This document shows, piece after piece, positions 41,762 to 49,600 of a stretch of DNA of 64,000 bases. The translations under genes and the position numbers were made by a program. The stretch spans positions 4,534,001 through 4,598,000 of the forward strand of contig NZ_CP014167.1 in NCBI RefSeq assembly GCF_001685395.1. The letters run 5' to 3'. The stretch comes from Paenibacillus yonginensis (GTDB lineage: Bacteria; Bacillota; Bacilli; Paenibacillales; Paenibacillaceae). Positions within the stretch are counted from its first letter, which is position 1. Each line of letters begins with the position of its first letter. A model generated the notes under the pieces. That model saw only the letters and a program-made list of their open reading frames with translations. It ran no database searches and had not been told where the DNA came from.

Positions 41762-41855
41762 GGGTACATAAATATTTTACACAATATAATTTTGGTTGAT
41801 GTAACTGTTGGAAGGCGTCAAGCTAAGCTCTCTAAATATAAGGAGGAATTGAATC

Positions 41856-42821
41856 ATGTCAAACCCAATTAATGAAGCCGTTCAAGGAAGAGTCGTATTG
41901 GAGCCAGCTGCTCAAAAATTCGTCCAGGACACGGCGAAACCGCCGTACCTGTTCGATCTTGGTCCGGTGAAAGGACGTGAAACCGTAGATGAGGTGCAAT
42001 CTGGAGAAATAAACAAGCCGGCGGTCGACATGGAGGATTTGAATATTGAAGGCGGTCCAACCGGAAAGGTATCGATCCGCATCGTCAAACCTCGGAATGC
42101 CCAAGGCCAATTGCCCGTCATTCTGTATACTCACGGTGCAGGCTGGGTGTTTGGCAACGCGCATACGCATGACCGTTTGATCCGCGAACTGGCGGTCGGG
42201 ACGGACTCGGCGGTTGTATTCACCAACTATGACCTCTCTCCGGAAGCGCGTTATCCGGTAGCCATCGAGCAGGTGTATACGGCTTTGGAATGGATCGCCA
42301 AAGAAGGAGCTTCCCACGGTCTGAATGCCAGCCGGATCGTAGCTGCCGGCGACAGTGTGGGTGGAAACATGACCGCAGCACTGACGCTGATGACCAAAGA
42401 GCGTAAGGGACCTCAAATTGCTAAACAGCTCTTGTTCTACCCGGTAACCGATGCTTCGTTTGATACACCTTCGTACCATCAGTTCGCAGAAGGATATTTC
42501 CTGCGCCGGGACGGCATGCAGTGGTTCTGGGATCAATACACCACAGATCCGAAGCAAAGAGCTGAGATTTATGCTTCGCCGCTGCGTGCGAGCCTTGATC
42601 AGCTGAAAGGCCTGCCTGAAGCTCTGGTCATTACGGGAGAAGCAGACGTACTGCGGGATGAAGGCGAAGCGTATGCCAACAAACTTCGTGAGGCAGGTGT
42701 ACCCGTCACTGCGGTTCGGTTCCAGGGCATCATCCATGACTTTGTCATGCTGAATGCCTTAGCCGAAACTAATGCAGCTAAAGGCGCCATGCTGCTGGCT
42801 AACACCTGGATCCGCCAATAA
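41856..42821 (+). CDS. Alpha/beta hydrolase, hormone-sensitive-lipase type
   Basis: Cytosolic carboxylesterase, 321 residues, ATG with AAGGAGG nine bases upstream. Oxyanion-hole motif HGAGW where most relatives have HGGGW; nucleophile elbow GDSVGGNM; acid in LVITGEADVLRDEGEAY; and His in FQGIIHDFVMLN. Family members hydrolyse short-chain acyl esters. Monocistronic behind a well-formed promoter with a palindromic operator, so probably inducible by a small hydrophobic compound (inference). Confidence 0.93.
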   Translation: MSNPINEAVQGRVVLEPAAQKFVQDTAKPPYLFDLGPVKGRETVDEVQSGEINKPAVDMEDLNIEGGPTGKVSIRIVKPRNAQGQLPVILYTHGAGWVFGNAHTHDRLIRELAVGTDSAVVFTNYDLSPEARYPVAIEQVYTALEWIAKEGASHGLNASRIVAAGDSVGGNMTAALTLMTKERKGPQIAKQLLFYPVTDASFDTPSYHQFAEGYFLRRDGMQWFWDQYTTDPKQRAEIYASPLRASLDQLKGLPEALVITGEADVLRDEGEAYANKLREAGVPVTAVRFQGIIHDFVMLNALAETNAAKGAMLLANTWIRQ

Positions 42822-42869
42822 GCTGGGTGTCGCAGGGAGGCTGGAAGCTTTGGCTGCTTTGCTGAGCAG

Positions 42870-42912
42870 AACGCTCTTCGGGTTAATCCCCCGAAGGGCG
42901 TTTTTTATTTTT
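42870..42912 (+). terminator. Terminator of the esterase gene
   Basis: AACGC.CTTCGGG, loop, CCCGAAG.GCGTT continuing into TTTTTATTTTTT. Confidence 0.92.
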
Positions 42913-43015
42913 TCGCGGCCGGCAGCTTTCCTCCTTGTCAGGGACTGGCATTGATTCCGGTGCAAGAATCCGTTTAAATGGAAAGTGACTATTGGAAAGT
43001 GCCTAAGGGAAGGCG

Positions 43016-44029
43016 GTGAAGGCAATCAGAGCATTAAGCAGTTATATCACGGATGAAGGCGAACTTGACTACCGCCGCATCTACCGGAGTGAACGTTTGT
43101 ACCAAGGAATGAACGGGCGTTATGTGGAGCGCTTTTATGTTTCTCCGCTGCAAAGCTATATTTTCAAACCGGTTACTCATTCGGGGCAGGAAGATCGCGA
43201 AGTGTGGGTATATGAACAGGTATTGTCCCGAATTCCGAAAGTATATCCTGCATTGATTGACAAATCAGAGGACGGTGCGAGCGGATGGGCGGTCTTTGAG
43301 GATCTGGGCCCGCTTCGTCATGAGCACGGACCGAAGACGCTGCTGCGGATGTCCAAGCTCATCGCCAGATGGCACAGCCTGGACCCTTCAGGGTGGGACC
43401 CGGACGCTTTCCGGGCACCCAAACCACCGGTACAGCAGATGGCCCGAGAACTGCTGGAGCGGCGGACGGAAGTGAGCCGCCTGATTCATGAGGCAGCATT
43501 GCCCGGCGAACTCCTGGACCTTGCCTTGCAGCAGCTTGAAGGCTCCGATTGGGCGGGAGTCAAGGTGCTTAACCACGGCGATTTGCATGCAGGGAATTAT
43601 GCCTCCATTCAGGGGGATTTGTTTGTGCTGGACTGGGAGCACGTCCATCTCAATTCGCCTTTATGGGATCTGTACCATCTGCTGGATATGTCGCACCCGG
43701 TATTTCCAAGGTTTACGCCCAGAAACGAGGAATTGAGGGAGCGGATTCTACGTATTTATGTCCATCAACGCAGATTTTATGGCCAGGAGCTGGAGGAATC
43801 CGGCCTTCTGGCCGATTACTGCGCTTATGCTTGCCTATTCACTTTGTGGATGCTGCTGCTTATCGAATCGGATCTTGGCATGGGGAGCGTTTATTGGAGC
43901 CGGCCACAGCTGCTGCGGCAGCAAGCGGAAGCCATGGACAGTCTCAAGGGCTGCGGTCTGCAATTTCTCAGGAGCACGGGAGCAGACTACGGGGAGAATA
44001 AGAGGGCAGAGGAGGATTTAGATGAGTAA
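43016..44029 (+). CDS. CotS-like kinase, aminoglycoside phosphotransferase fold
   Basis: 337 residues, GTG start preceded by AAGGGAAGG. Kinase-like fold of the CotS/YtaA spore-coat group: VWVYEQVLSRIPKVYPALI, WAVFEDLGPLRHEH, the catalytic loop VLNHGDLHAGNY (HGD-x-x-x-x-N) and metal motif FVLDWEHVHLNSPLWDLYHL. Such proteins are spore-coat associated in Bacillus, and the phosphorylated substrate is unknown. Its last 8 bases overlap the glycosyltransferase gene, so both are co-translated, as in coat polysaccharide loci. Confidence 0.85.
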   Translation: MKAIRALSSYITDEGELDYRRIYRSERLYQGMNGRYVERFYVSPLQSYIFKPVTHSGQEDREVWVYEQVLSRIPKVYPALIDKSEDGASGWAVFEDLGPLRHEHGPKTLLRMSKLIARWHSLDPSGWDPDAFRAPKPPVQQMARELLERRTEVSRLIHEAALPGELLDLALQQLEGSDWAGVKVLNHGDLHAGNYASIQGDLFVLDWEHVHLNSPLWDLYHLLDMSHPVFPRFTPRNEELRERILRIYVHQRRFYGQELEESGLLADYCAYACLFTLWMLLLIESDLGMGSVYWSRPQLLRQQAEAMDSLKGCGLQFLRSTGADYGENKRAEEDLDE

Positions 44030-45020
44030 AGTAGGGCTTGTCATGCGCAAAATCCAGTTTGCCGAAGCACAGGGACCGCGGATTTTTGCCGAAAGACTGC
44101 AAAGAATCAGCCGCGATCTCGGTGTGGAGCTGGTCTTCATTTCCCCTGAGCGGCATGTGAGCGAGCACGACTGGCTGCCGGGTTACGAGCATGAGAAAGG
44201 CGATCTGGTCAATTATGATGTTGTACTGGATCAAATCTATAGTCAAAAGATTGAGCATGTTATCTATACGGTATCGGGCTTCACTTTTCTGAAGATGTTT
44301 CTCCCAAACAGCGTTTTGTTCCCTCACAGCTTTCCCGACCCGGCTCTTACAGGATATGAGATGATGAAGCCTTTCTATACGATGGTTGACAAAGCGATCG
44401 TACAGACGGAATTTCTGCGGGAGCAGATCCGGGAACGCTACGGGGTAACAGACGTCGATGTGATCCCGATCGGCTTTGGCGAGGACTTGGCCAGACGGCA
44501 CTTTGATCCGGATGCCATCGTTGACAACCGGATTTTATGGATTGGGCGTGACGAGGCCAATCGGCGTCCAGATCTGGTTTTGGAGTATGCCAGACGAAAT
44601 CCGGACAAAGAAGTGTTTATGGTCTTTGGAGGCATGCGCTACAAGGAAAGCATGAAGAAATATTCAATTCCGGATAACGTGAAGCTGCAATTTGCTTTAT
44701 CGCAGGATGAAGTGTTTGCGCTTATGAATTCAGCCAAGGTTTATTTCAGCTCCTCCAGGTTCGACACGTTTGCAATGCCGCTGACCGAAGCGATGGCCAT
44801 GGGCAAAATCGTCGTCAAACCGGAGCATCCTTGTTACGGCCATATTCATGGCCCGCATTGTTTCGCAGGCAATGAAGCGAACTGGTTTGAGCTGGTCAAT
44901 ATGGCTGCTGCCCACCCGCGCAAATGGTCGGAGCAGAACCGGGAATATGCCTTTGATCATTTCTCCGAAAGAGTGATGGTAGAGGGCTATCGCCGCTTTT
45001 ATGAAGCTTGGTTGAGATAG
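44022..45020 (+). CDS. Glycosyltransferase, family 4-like
   Basis: 332 residues, GT-B fold. The C-terminal half carries ILWIGRDEANRRPDLVLEYA, VKLQFALSQDEVFALMNSAK and SSSRFDTFAMPLTEAMAMGK, the E-x7-E-like nucleotide-sugar site region of GT4 enzymes. The N-terminal half, SKVGLVMRKIQFAEAQGPRI, is the acceptor domain. GGAGG lies inside the end of the upstream kinase gene, 8-base overlap. Probably adds sugars to a spore-surface polymer; donor and acceptor are unknown. Ended by a perfect 17-bp stem terminator. Confidence 0.85.
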   Translation: MSKVGLVMRKIQFAEAQGPRIFAERLQRISRDLGVELVFISPERHVSEHDWLPGYEHEKGDLVNYDVVLDQIYSQKIEHVIYTVSGFTFLKMFLPNSVLFPHSFPDPALTGYEMMKPFYTMVDKAIVQTEFLREQIRERYGVTDVDVIPIGFGEDLARRHFDPDAIVDNRILWIGRDEANRRPDLVLEYARRNPDKEVFMVFGGMRYKESMKKYSIPDNVKLQFALSQDEVFALMNSAKVYFSSSRFDTFAMPLTEAMAMGKIVVKPEHPCYGHIHGPHCFAGNEANWFELVNMAAAHPRKWSEQNREYAFDHFSERVMVEGYRRFYEAWLR

Positions 45021-45050
45021 GAAAGGACAAACGCGGCGAACGATAATAAT

Positions 45051-45103
45051 AAAGCCCGTTTCCTGCACGCCGAATGTTCGGGATGCAGGAAACGGGCTTT
45101 TCA
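45051..45103. terminator. Bidirectional terminator, 17-bp perfect stem
   Basis: AAAGCCCGTTTCCTGCA and TGCAGGAAACGGGCTTT pair fully around 16 bases; TTTT on the plus strand and TTTATTATTAT on the minus strand. Confidence 0.9.
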
Positions 45104-45169
45104 AGTAAGTGCCGGGGAACCGATGTCAGTGATTGCTCTGAAGGATTTCCCTGATCTCCAAAGCCAAGG

Positions 45170-45325
45170 TTAGGCGTGCTGCTCTATTTTAACTCCGCAA
45201 TCCAGATTGCGAAGCTTACGTTTGATTTCCTTCTGCCATTTCTCATCGCCAAGCCGGTTGGCCAGATTCAAGAGGTCCAGATAATCATCGACTTGAAGCA
45301 GGCATTTAGAGTATCGGTTGGTCAT
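45170..45325 (-). CDS. Small basic protein beside a Fur box, 51 residues
   Basis: Encodes MTNRYSKCLLQVDDYLDLLN then LANRLGDEKWQKEIKRKLRN and LDCGVKIEQHA. AAGGAG is nine bases before this ATG; an ATG two codons earlier is too close to it. A helical, net-basic protein with two cysteines. I do not recognise a named family; size and iron context recall the Fur-regulated small basic proteins of B. subtilis (FbpA/B/C), which help an sRNA repress iron-using proteins, but no sequence match is claimed. A perfect 19-bp Fur palindrome lies 67 bases upstream. Confidence 0.65.
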   Translation of the reverse strand: MTNRYSKCLLQVDDYLDLLNLANRLGDEKWQKEIKRKLRNLDCGVKIEQHA

Positions 45326-45392
45326 GTACATAAACTCCTTCTGTCTTGGGGTGGATGATGGTGGGCTGCAGCTGCAGCGACTTATCACGAAT

Positions 45393-45411
45393 AATGATAA
45401 TCATTATCATT
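45393..45411. promoter_or_regulatory. Fur box, perfect 9-1-9 palindrome
   Basis: AATGATAATCATTATCATT, symmetrical at every pair around the central C. It can control the 51-residue gene on the minus strand and possibly the FNT channel gene on the plus strand (170 bases away). Confidence 0.92.
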
Positions 45412-45581
45412 TGATATTTATTATGGCATAACTCTCAGGGAAATGACAACCCTTTTAAGTATAAAGAGGTAAAGATCATAGCAAAGTCGGAAGAACGGGT
45501 TTATTTCCCTTTGAATTGTGTTATATTACGGAAAATAAAGGAATTCCGGGCCTGCCTGTTATCGCCGGATATGGAGGGGTT

Positions 45582-46421
45582 ATGGAGACAGAAGCGTTAT
45601 TAAAAGCCGAGGAATTGGCGCTGAAGAAGCATTACATCTTCAAACAAAGCTGGATACGGTATTTGGCCCGGTCCATGCTGGCCAGTATGTTCATCGGTTT
45701 TGGCGTCATTGTAGCCTTTAAGACCGGGAACTTTTTCTATGTGAAGGATTCCCCGTTCACTTATCCGATGGCAGCCATGACTTTCGGTGCGGCAATTATT
45801 TTGATTTCATATGGCGGCGGAGATCTGTTTACCGGCAATACCTTCTATTACACATATGCTGCACTGCGGAAGAAGCTGAAATGGACGGAGGTTTTGAAGC
45901 TGTGGGGCTCCAGCTACTTGGGCAACATTCTCGGAGCCTGCGTATTTGCACTGCTGATCCACTTAACCGGCTTGTTTGATTCCCCATCCGTGAACGGCTT
46001 TCTGCTGAGCGTGGCCCAGCACAAGGTCGAGGCGCCGGTCGGCGAGCTGTTCTTCCGGGCGATTCTGTGTAATTGGCTGGTTTGTCTGGCGTTCTTCCTG
46101 CCCATGTCCATGAAGGGGGATGGAGCCAAGCTGTTCGCCATGATGCTGTTCGTCTTCTGTTTCTTTATTTCAGGTTATGAACACAGCATAGCCAATATGT
46201 GTACGTTTGCTATTGCGCTGGTCCTGCATCATTCGGCGGATTTTACTTTTGGCGGAGTGGTCTACAACCTGATCCCGGTGACATTGGGCAATCTGGTCGG
46301 CGGCGTCCTGCTGATGGGTTATATGTATTATTTCGTTAACAAGCCTTATCTCGAAGCCGGAAAAGAAGGAGAGAAGCCGGACCCAGAGGCCCCTCGCTAT
46401 AGGGAGCAAGCCCATAAATAA
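45582..46421 (+). CDS. Formate/nitrite transporter (FNT) family channel
   Basis: Pentameric membrane channel for small monovalent anions such as formate, nitrite or lactate. 279 residues, six helices. Family features: RYLARSMLASMFIGFGVIVA, GGGDLFTGNTFYYTYAAL (usual GAELFTGN), LWGSSYLGNILGACVFALLI, ILCNWLVCLAFFLPMS and SIANMCTFAIALVLHHSADF (usual EHSIANM). ATG at 45582 has GGAGG four bases before it; the open frame extends to 45516 without family similarity. The charged C-terminal tail is not membrane embedded. Which anion is moved cannot be told. Confidence 0.9.
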   Translation: METEALLKAEELALKKHYIFKQSWIRYLARSMLASMFIGFGVIVAFKTGNFFYVKDSPFTYPMAAMTFGAAIILISYGGGDLFTGNTFYYTYAALRKKLKWTEVLKLWGSSYLGNILGACVFALLIHLTGLFDSPSVNGFLLSVAQHKVEAPVGELFFRAILCNWLVCLAFFLPMSMKGDGAKLFAMMLFVFCFFISGYEHSIANMCTFAIALVLHHSADFTFGGVVYNLIPVTLGNLVGGVLLMGYMYYFVNKPYLEAGKEGEKPDPEAPRYREQAHK

Positions 46422-46460
46422 AGTGGTCAAAGACGGCAAAAGGAGAGGAGTGGAATCGTC

Positions 46461-46952
46461 ATGGCACAAACCGGAGGCAGGCAGGATGGACAGGAAGCCG
46501 TGCTGCCGGCTGAAGTCCGTCAGCTGCTGAGCGGCAGCTCGCTGGCGGATAAAATAGGAGAAGCGATGATCCTGACAACGGTTTCGGAGGACGGATGGCC
46601 GCATACGGCGATGTTAAGTGTAGGAGAAGTTGTGTCTTGCGACAGCCGAACGGTCAGGCTAGGCTTGTGGCCGGGGACCGTTACGAGCGGGAACATGACC
46701 AGGACCGGCAAGGCGCTGTTGGTCGTGGTGTACCGGGGGAAAGTGAGTTACATCAAACTCAAGGTCAAGCCGCTCCCAGACCTTCAAGAAAGTGTTCATC
46801 CGCGCAAGCGATATGAAGCAGAGGTGGTTCAGGTCAAGCAGGATTCCGCCAAATATGCGGAGATTATAAGCGGCATACAAATCGCGCTCCATGATCCTGC
46901 GGATGTCCTGAACCGCTGGGAGATTACGGCATCTGAGCTGTTCAAGAACTGA
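46461..46952 (+). CDS. Pyridoxamine 5'-phosphate oxidase-fold protein
   Basis: 163 residues with a split beta-barrel flavin-binding fold: MILTTVSEDGWPHTAMLSVG is the typical entry strand pair, followed by NMTRTGKALLVVVYRGKVSY. AGGAGAGGAG precedes the ATG. Relatives bind FMN, F420 or haem, and the group is often annotated only as PNPOx family. Forty bases after the FNT gene, possibly co-transcribed. A strong hairpin terminator follows. Confidence 0.8.
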   Translation: MAQTGGRQDGQEAVLPAEVRQLLSGSSLADKIGEAMILTTVSEDGWPHTAMLSVGEVVSCDSRTVRLGLWPGTVTSGNMTRTGKALLVVVYRGKVSYIKLKVKPLPDLQESVHPRKRYEAEVVQVKQDSAKYAEIISGIQIALHDPADVLNRWEITASELFKN

Positions 46953-46961
46953 TGGAAGCCT

Positions 46962-47010
46962 ACAGCTGTTGTCCCGACAAGGTAGCTTGTTTCGGAGGGC
47001 AGCTGTTTTT
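46962..47010 (+). terminator. Terminator after the PNPOx-fold gene
   Basis: ACAGCTG...TCC.GACAAG, loop, CTTGT..GGA...CAGCTGTTTTT. Confidence 0.85.
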
Positions 47011-47057
47011 AATTGGCATAAAGCATAAAGCTACATTTTCATATGAAGAAAAATGGT

Positions 47058-47086
47058 TTATTTACGACACGGCCGCAAGGTATAAT
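47058..47086 (+). promoter_or_regulatory. Candidate promoter of the GGDEF-EAL gene
   Basis: TTATTT, 17 bases, TATAAT, about 50 bases before the start. The -10 is perfect; the -35 is weak. Confidence 0.55.
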
Positions 47087-47144
47087 AAGTGGGATTGTAA
47101 AGCGAAAAAAATGTCGTTTTTTTGTAAGTTATTAGGAGGAATTT

Positions 47145-49541
47145 ATGCGAAGTTGGATTTGGGGGACAGCTGTTTCTCTGGAGGCCGTGCCAGCTTTGGT
47201 TCGGAAGAATGGTGAGGGATTGCAAGGGGGCTTCCCGTCAACTCTTGATATGGATTTGAACCCTTATGTCGCTGCATGTTTTATAGGTCTCTTGGTTTTT
47301 ATCGTTGTGGGAGCAGTTGTGGTCCTTATCAAATTCCCCCCATTTGAAACTCGCAGGGAAACCGAGCTGACGAGGGCTTTTATTAAAGAAACGCTCAAGC
47401 ATTATCAAATCTTTGTTTGGGCCGTTGATCCGATAAAAGGAACGGTGTATTTCAGCAGTCATGCAAGCGAACTCTCCGGATTATCTCGCGAGCAGGTTAT
47501 GGGAAAGCCGGTGCAGCAAACCGGACTGCGGGAAGCCGGATTTGGTGGTCTTGTTGACCTGATGGAGGATGCTGTCTCCGGCGAGCCTACTGAGGTTCAG
47601 GAGGAGGTTCGTATTCTGACCCCTAACGGCAAGAAACATGTTCTGCAAGTCCGTTTGTCGCTCCTGGGGGGAAATCGCAGGGGAACCGGCGTTTATGTCC
47701 TGTCCGCCATAGATGTGACTGAATCCAAGAAGATAGAAGAACGCTTCCGCCTGGCTCATGAGGGCTCGGGAGCTATTATCTGGGAATCAGATATGAACAC
47801 TCATGAATATACCTTCTCCAAACGCTGGAATGAGCTAATGGGTTATGAAGAACGTCAGGAGCCGTACAGCGCAGCTGAACTTCTGAAGATGATCCATCCC
47901 GATGACTTGGAGCAGGCTGATGAGAAACGCCAGAGTCATCTTAGCGGCGAAGAGGCTGCTTACAATGCCGAATATCGAATGCTGACCGCACATGGGGATT
48001 ACAGGTGGATGCAGGCCCACGGGAAGGTTCTGCTTGATTCCCGCGGCAGAAGAATCCGGTTTGCAGGTTCCCTTATTGATATTACGGATCGTAAAAATTA
48101 TGAGCTTCAGCTCAAGGCCAGCCTCCACGAGCTTGAACAAATGAACCGTGAGCTTGCTGCCATGCAGGAGGAACTCAAGCAGCAGGTGGAGCTGCTGGTC
48201 GAGAGTCAGACCCGGCTTCAGCAGAACGAAGACAACTTACACAAGCTCGCTTATTATGATCCGATCAGCGGCCTGCCGAACCGGATGCTGCTTCTGGAGA
48301 AGCTGGAGAGCACTTTGGCAGACCCGGATCAACAAGCGGCCCTGTTATTTATAGATACAGACAATTTCAAGGACATCAATGACTCGCTTGGCCATAAATG
48401 GGGTGACGTGTTAATCCGCGAAGCCGGAGAACGCCTCAATTCCATGTTGCCCAAGGAGGCTATGCTGTTTCGGTTTGGCGGCGATGAATTTGTTATGCTG
48501 TTAATCGGAGAGATCTCCCCTTCGGATCTTCAGCTTCTGGCCCGAAGGCTGATTAACGGGTTCAAGCCTCCATTTGCAGCCGGGCAAGGCGAACTGCATC
48601 TGTCGATCAGTATCGGCATGGCGCTTTATCCGCTGCAGGCTTCAGGTCCGGAGGAGCTGATCAAAAATGCCGACCTGGCGCTTTATCGCGCACAGAAGCA
48701 GGGGAAGAGCTCTTTTGTCCTGTACGATGCCTCGATGCAGCTCGAGCTGCAGAGCCGGATGAAGATGGAGGCCAGGCTGTTGTCTGCGCTTGACCATGAT
48801 GAATTCAAACTGGTCTATCAGCCGCAGGTGGATTCATCAACGGGGAGAATCAGCGGCTTTGAGGCCTTGCTGCGGTGGGAGAATCCCGAGCTGGGCCAGG
48901 TGGCTCCAGACAAGTTTATTCAGATCGCTGAAGACATCCGGCAAATTATTCCAATCGGAGAGTGGGTCCTTCTGACGGCCTGCAGGTTTCTGAAGAAGCT
49001 GCATAATTCCGGTTATGAAGGTTATAAAATATCGGTCAATATTTCCGTTATCCAGTTGAAGCAGGAAGGGTTTGTCCATACGATGGCGGATATTTTGCAG
49101 AAAGTGGACCTTCCTGCGGAGTTTCTGGAGATCGAGATTACCGAGTCCCTGTTCATGGAGTCCTCGGAAAGAAATGAGCTGATTGCCAAGCTGGACCAAT
49201 TAAGGCAGCTGGGCATCGGGATTGCGCTGGATGATTTTGGGACCGGATATTCGTCCTTGGATTATCTGCGCGAGCTTCCGATAACGACGCTCAAAATGGA
49301 CAAGAAGTTTGTTGATCCCATTGAACAGGATGAAGACAGCCGTTCGCTTGCTTCGGCTATCCTGTTAATCGGCCATAGTCTGGGATTGAAGATCGTGGCG
49401 GAAGGTGTCGAAACGGCGAGTCAATTTCATTTTCTGAAGACGCATGGCTGTGACAAAATTCAGGGTTATTTGTTCAGCAAACCTCTTGGAGAAGCGGAGG
49501 TAGCCGGTCTGTTGTCCAAGTGGGATGACGGGAGGGCTTGA
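47145..49541 (+). CDS. Membrane PAS-GGDEF-EAL cyclic-di-GMP enzyme
   Basis: Bifunctional candidate for synthesis and breakdown of cyclic-di-GMP, 798 residues. AGGAGG lies before the ATG. One membrane helix at about 41-63 (VAACFIGLLVFIVVGAVVVL). Two PAS/PAC domains at about 80-200 and 205-330, a coiled coil near 330-370, then GGDEF with intact motif RFGGDEF (residues 443-449) and EAL with intact GFEALLRW (Glu573). Further EAL residues seen are VNISVIQLKQEGF, EIEITESLFME and DDFGTGYSSLDYL. Because both active sites look intact, the net direction cannot be predicted. It sits alone between a terminator and the two-component genes. Confidence 0.94.
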   Translation: MRSWIWGTAVSLEAVPALVRKNGEGLQGGFPSTLDMDLNPYVAACFIGLLVFIVVGAVVVLIKFPPFETRRETELTRAFIKETLKHYQIFVWAVDPIKGTVYFSSHASELSGLSREQVMGKPVQQTGLREAGFGGLVDLMEDAVSGEPTEVQEEVRILTPNGKKHVLQVRLSLLGGNRRGTGVYVLSAIDVTESKKIEERFRLAHEGSGAIIWESDMNTHEYTFSKRWNELMGYEERQEPYSAAELLKMIHPDDLEQADEKRQSHLSGEEAAYNAEYRMLTAHGDYRWMQAHGKVLLDSRGRRIRFAGSLIDITDRKNYELQLKASLHELEQMNRELAAMQEELKQQVELLVESQTRLQQNEDNLHKLAYYDPISGLPNRMLLLEKLESTLADPDQQAALLFIDTDNFKDINDSLGHKWGDVLIREAGERLNSMLPKEAMLFRFGGDEFVMLLIGEISPSDLQLLARRLINGFKPPFAAGQGELHLSISIGMALYPLQASGPEELIKNADLALYRAQKQGKSSFVLYDASMQLELQSRMKMEARLLSALDHDEFKLVYQPQVDSSTGRISGFEALLRWENPELGQVAPDKFIQIAEDIRQIIPIGEWVLLTACRFLKKLHNSGYEGYKISVNISVIQLKQEGFVHTMADILQKVDLPAEFLEIEITESLFMESSERNELIAKLDQLRQLGIGIALDDFGTGYSSLDYLRELPITTLKMDKKFVDPIEQDEDSRSLASAILLIGHSLGLKIVAEGVETASQFHFLKTHGCDKIQGYLFSKPLGEAEVAGLLSKWDDGRA

Positions 49542-49562
49542 ATGCGGCCCGGGTCCCCATCA

Positions 49563-49571
49563 TGTTATAAT
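49563..49571 (+). promoter_or_regulatory. Extended -10 promoter of the kinase gene
   Basis: TGTTATAAT: an extended TG-N-TATAAT element 30 bases before the kinase ATG, with no good -35. A short AGACC/GGTCT hairpin follows in the leader. Confidence 0.6.
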
Positions 49572-49600
49572 AGACCTATCACAGGTCTGGGGGATGGAGC

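Noticed and set aside
41690..41872. 60-codon plus-strand frame
   Set aside because: Covers the esterase promoter and operator and overlaps the real start.
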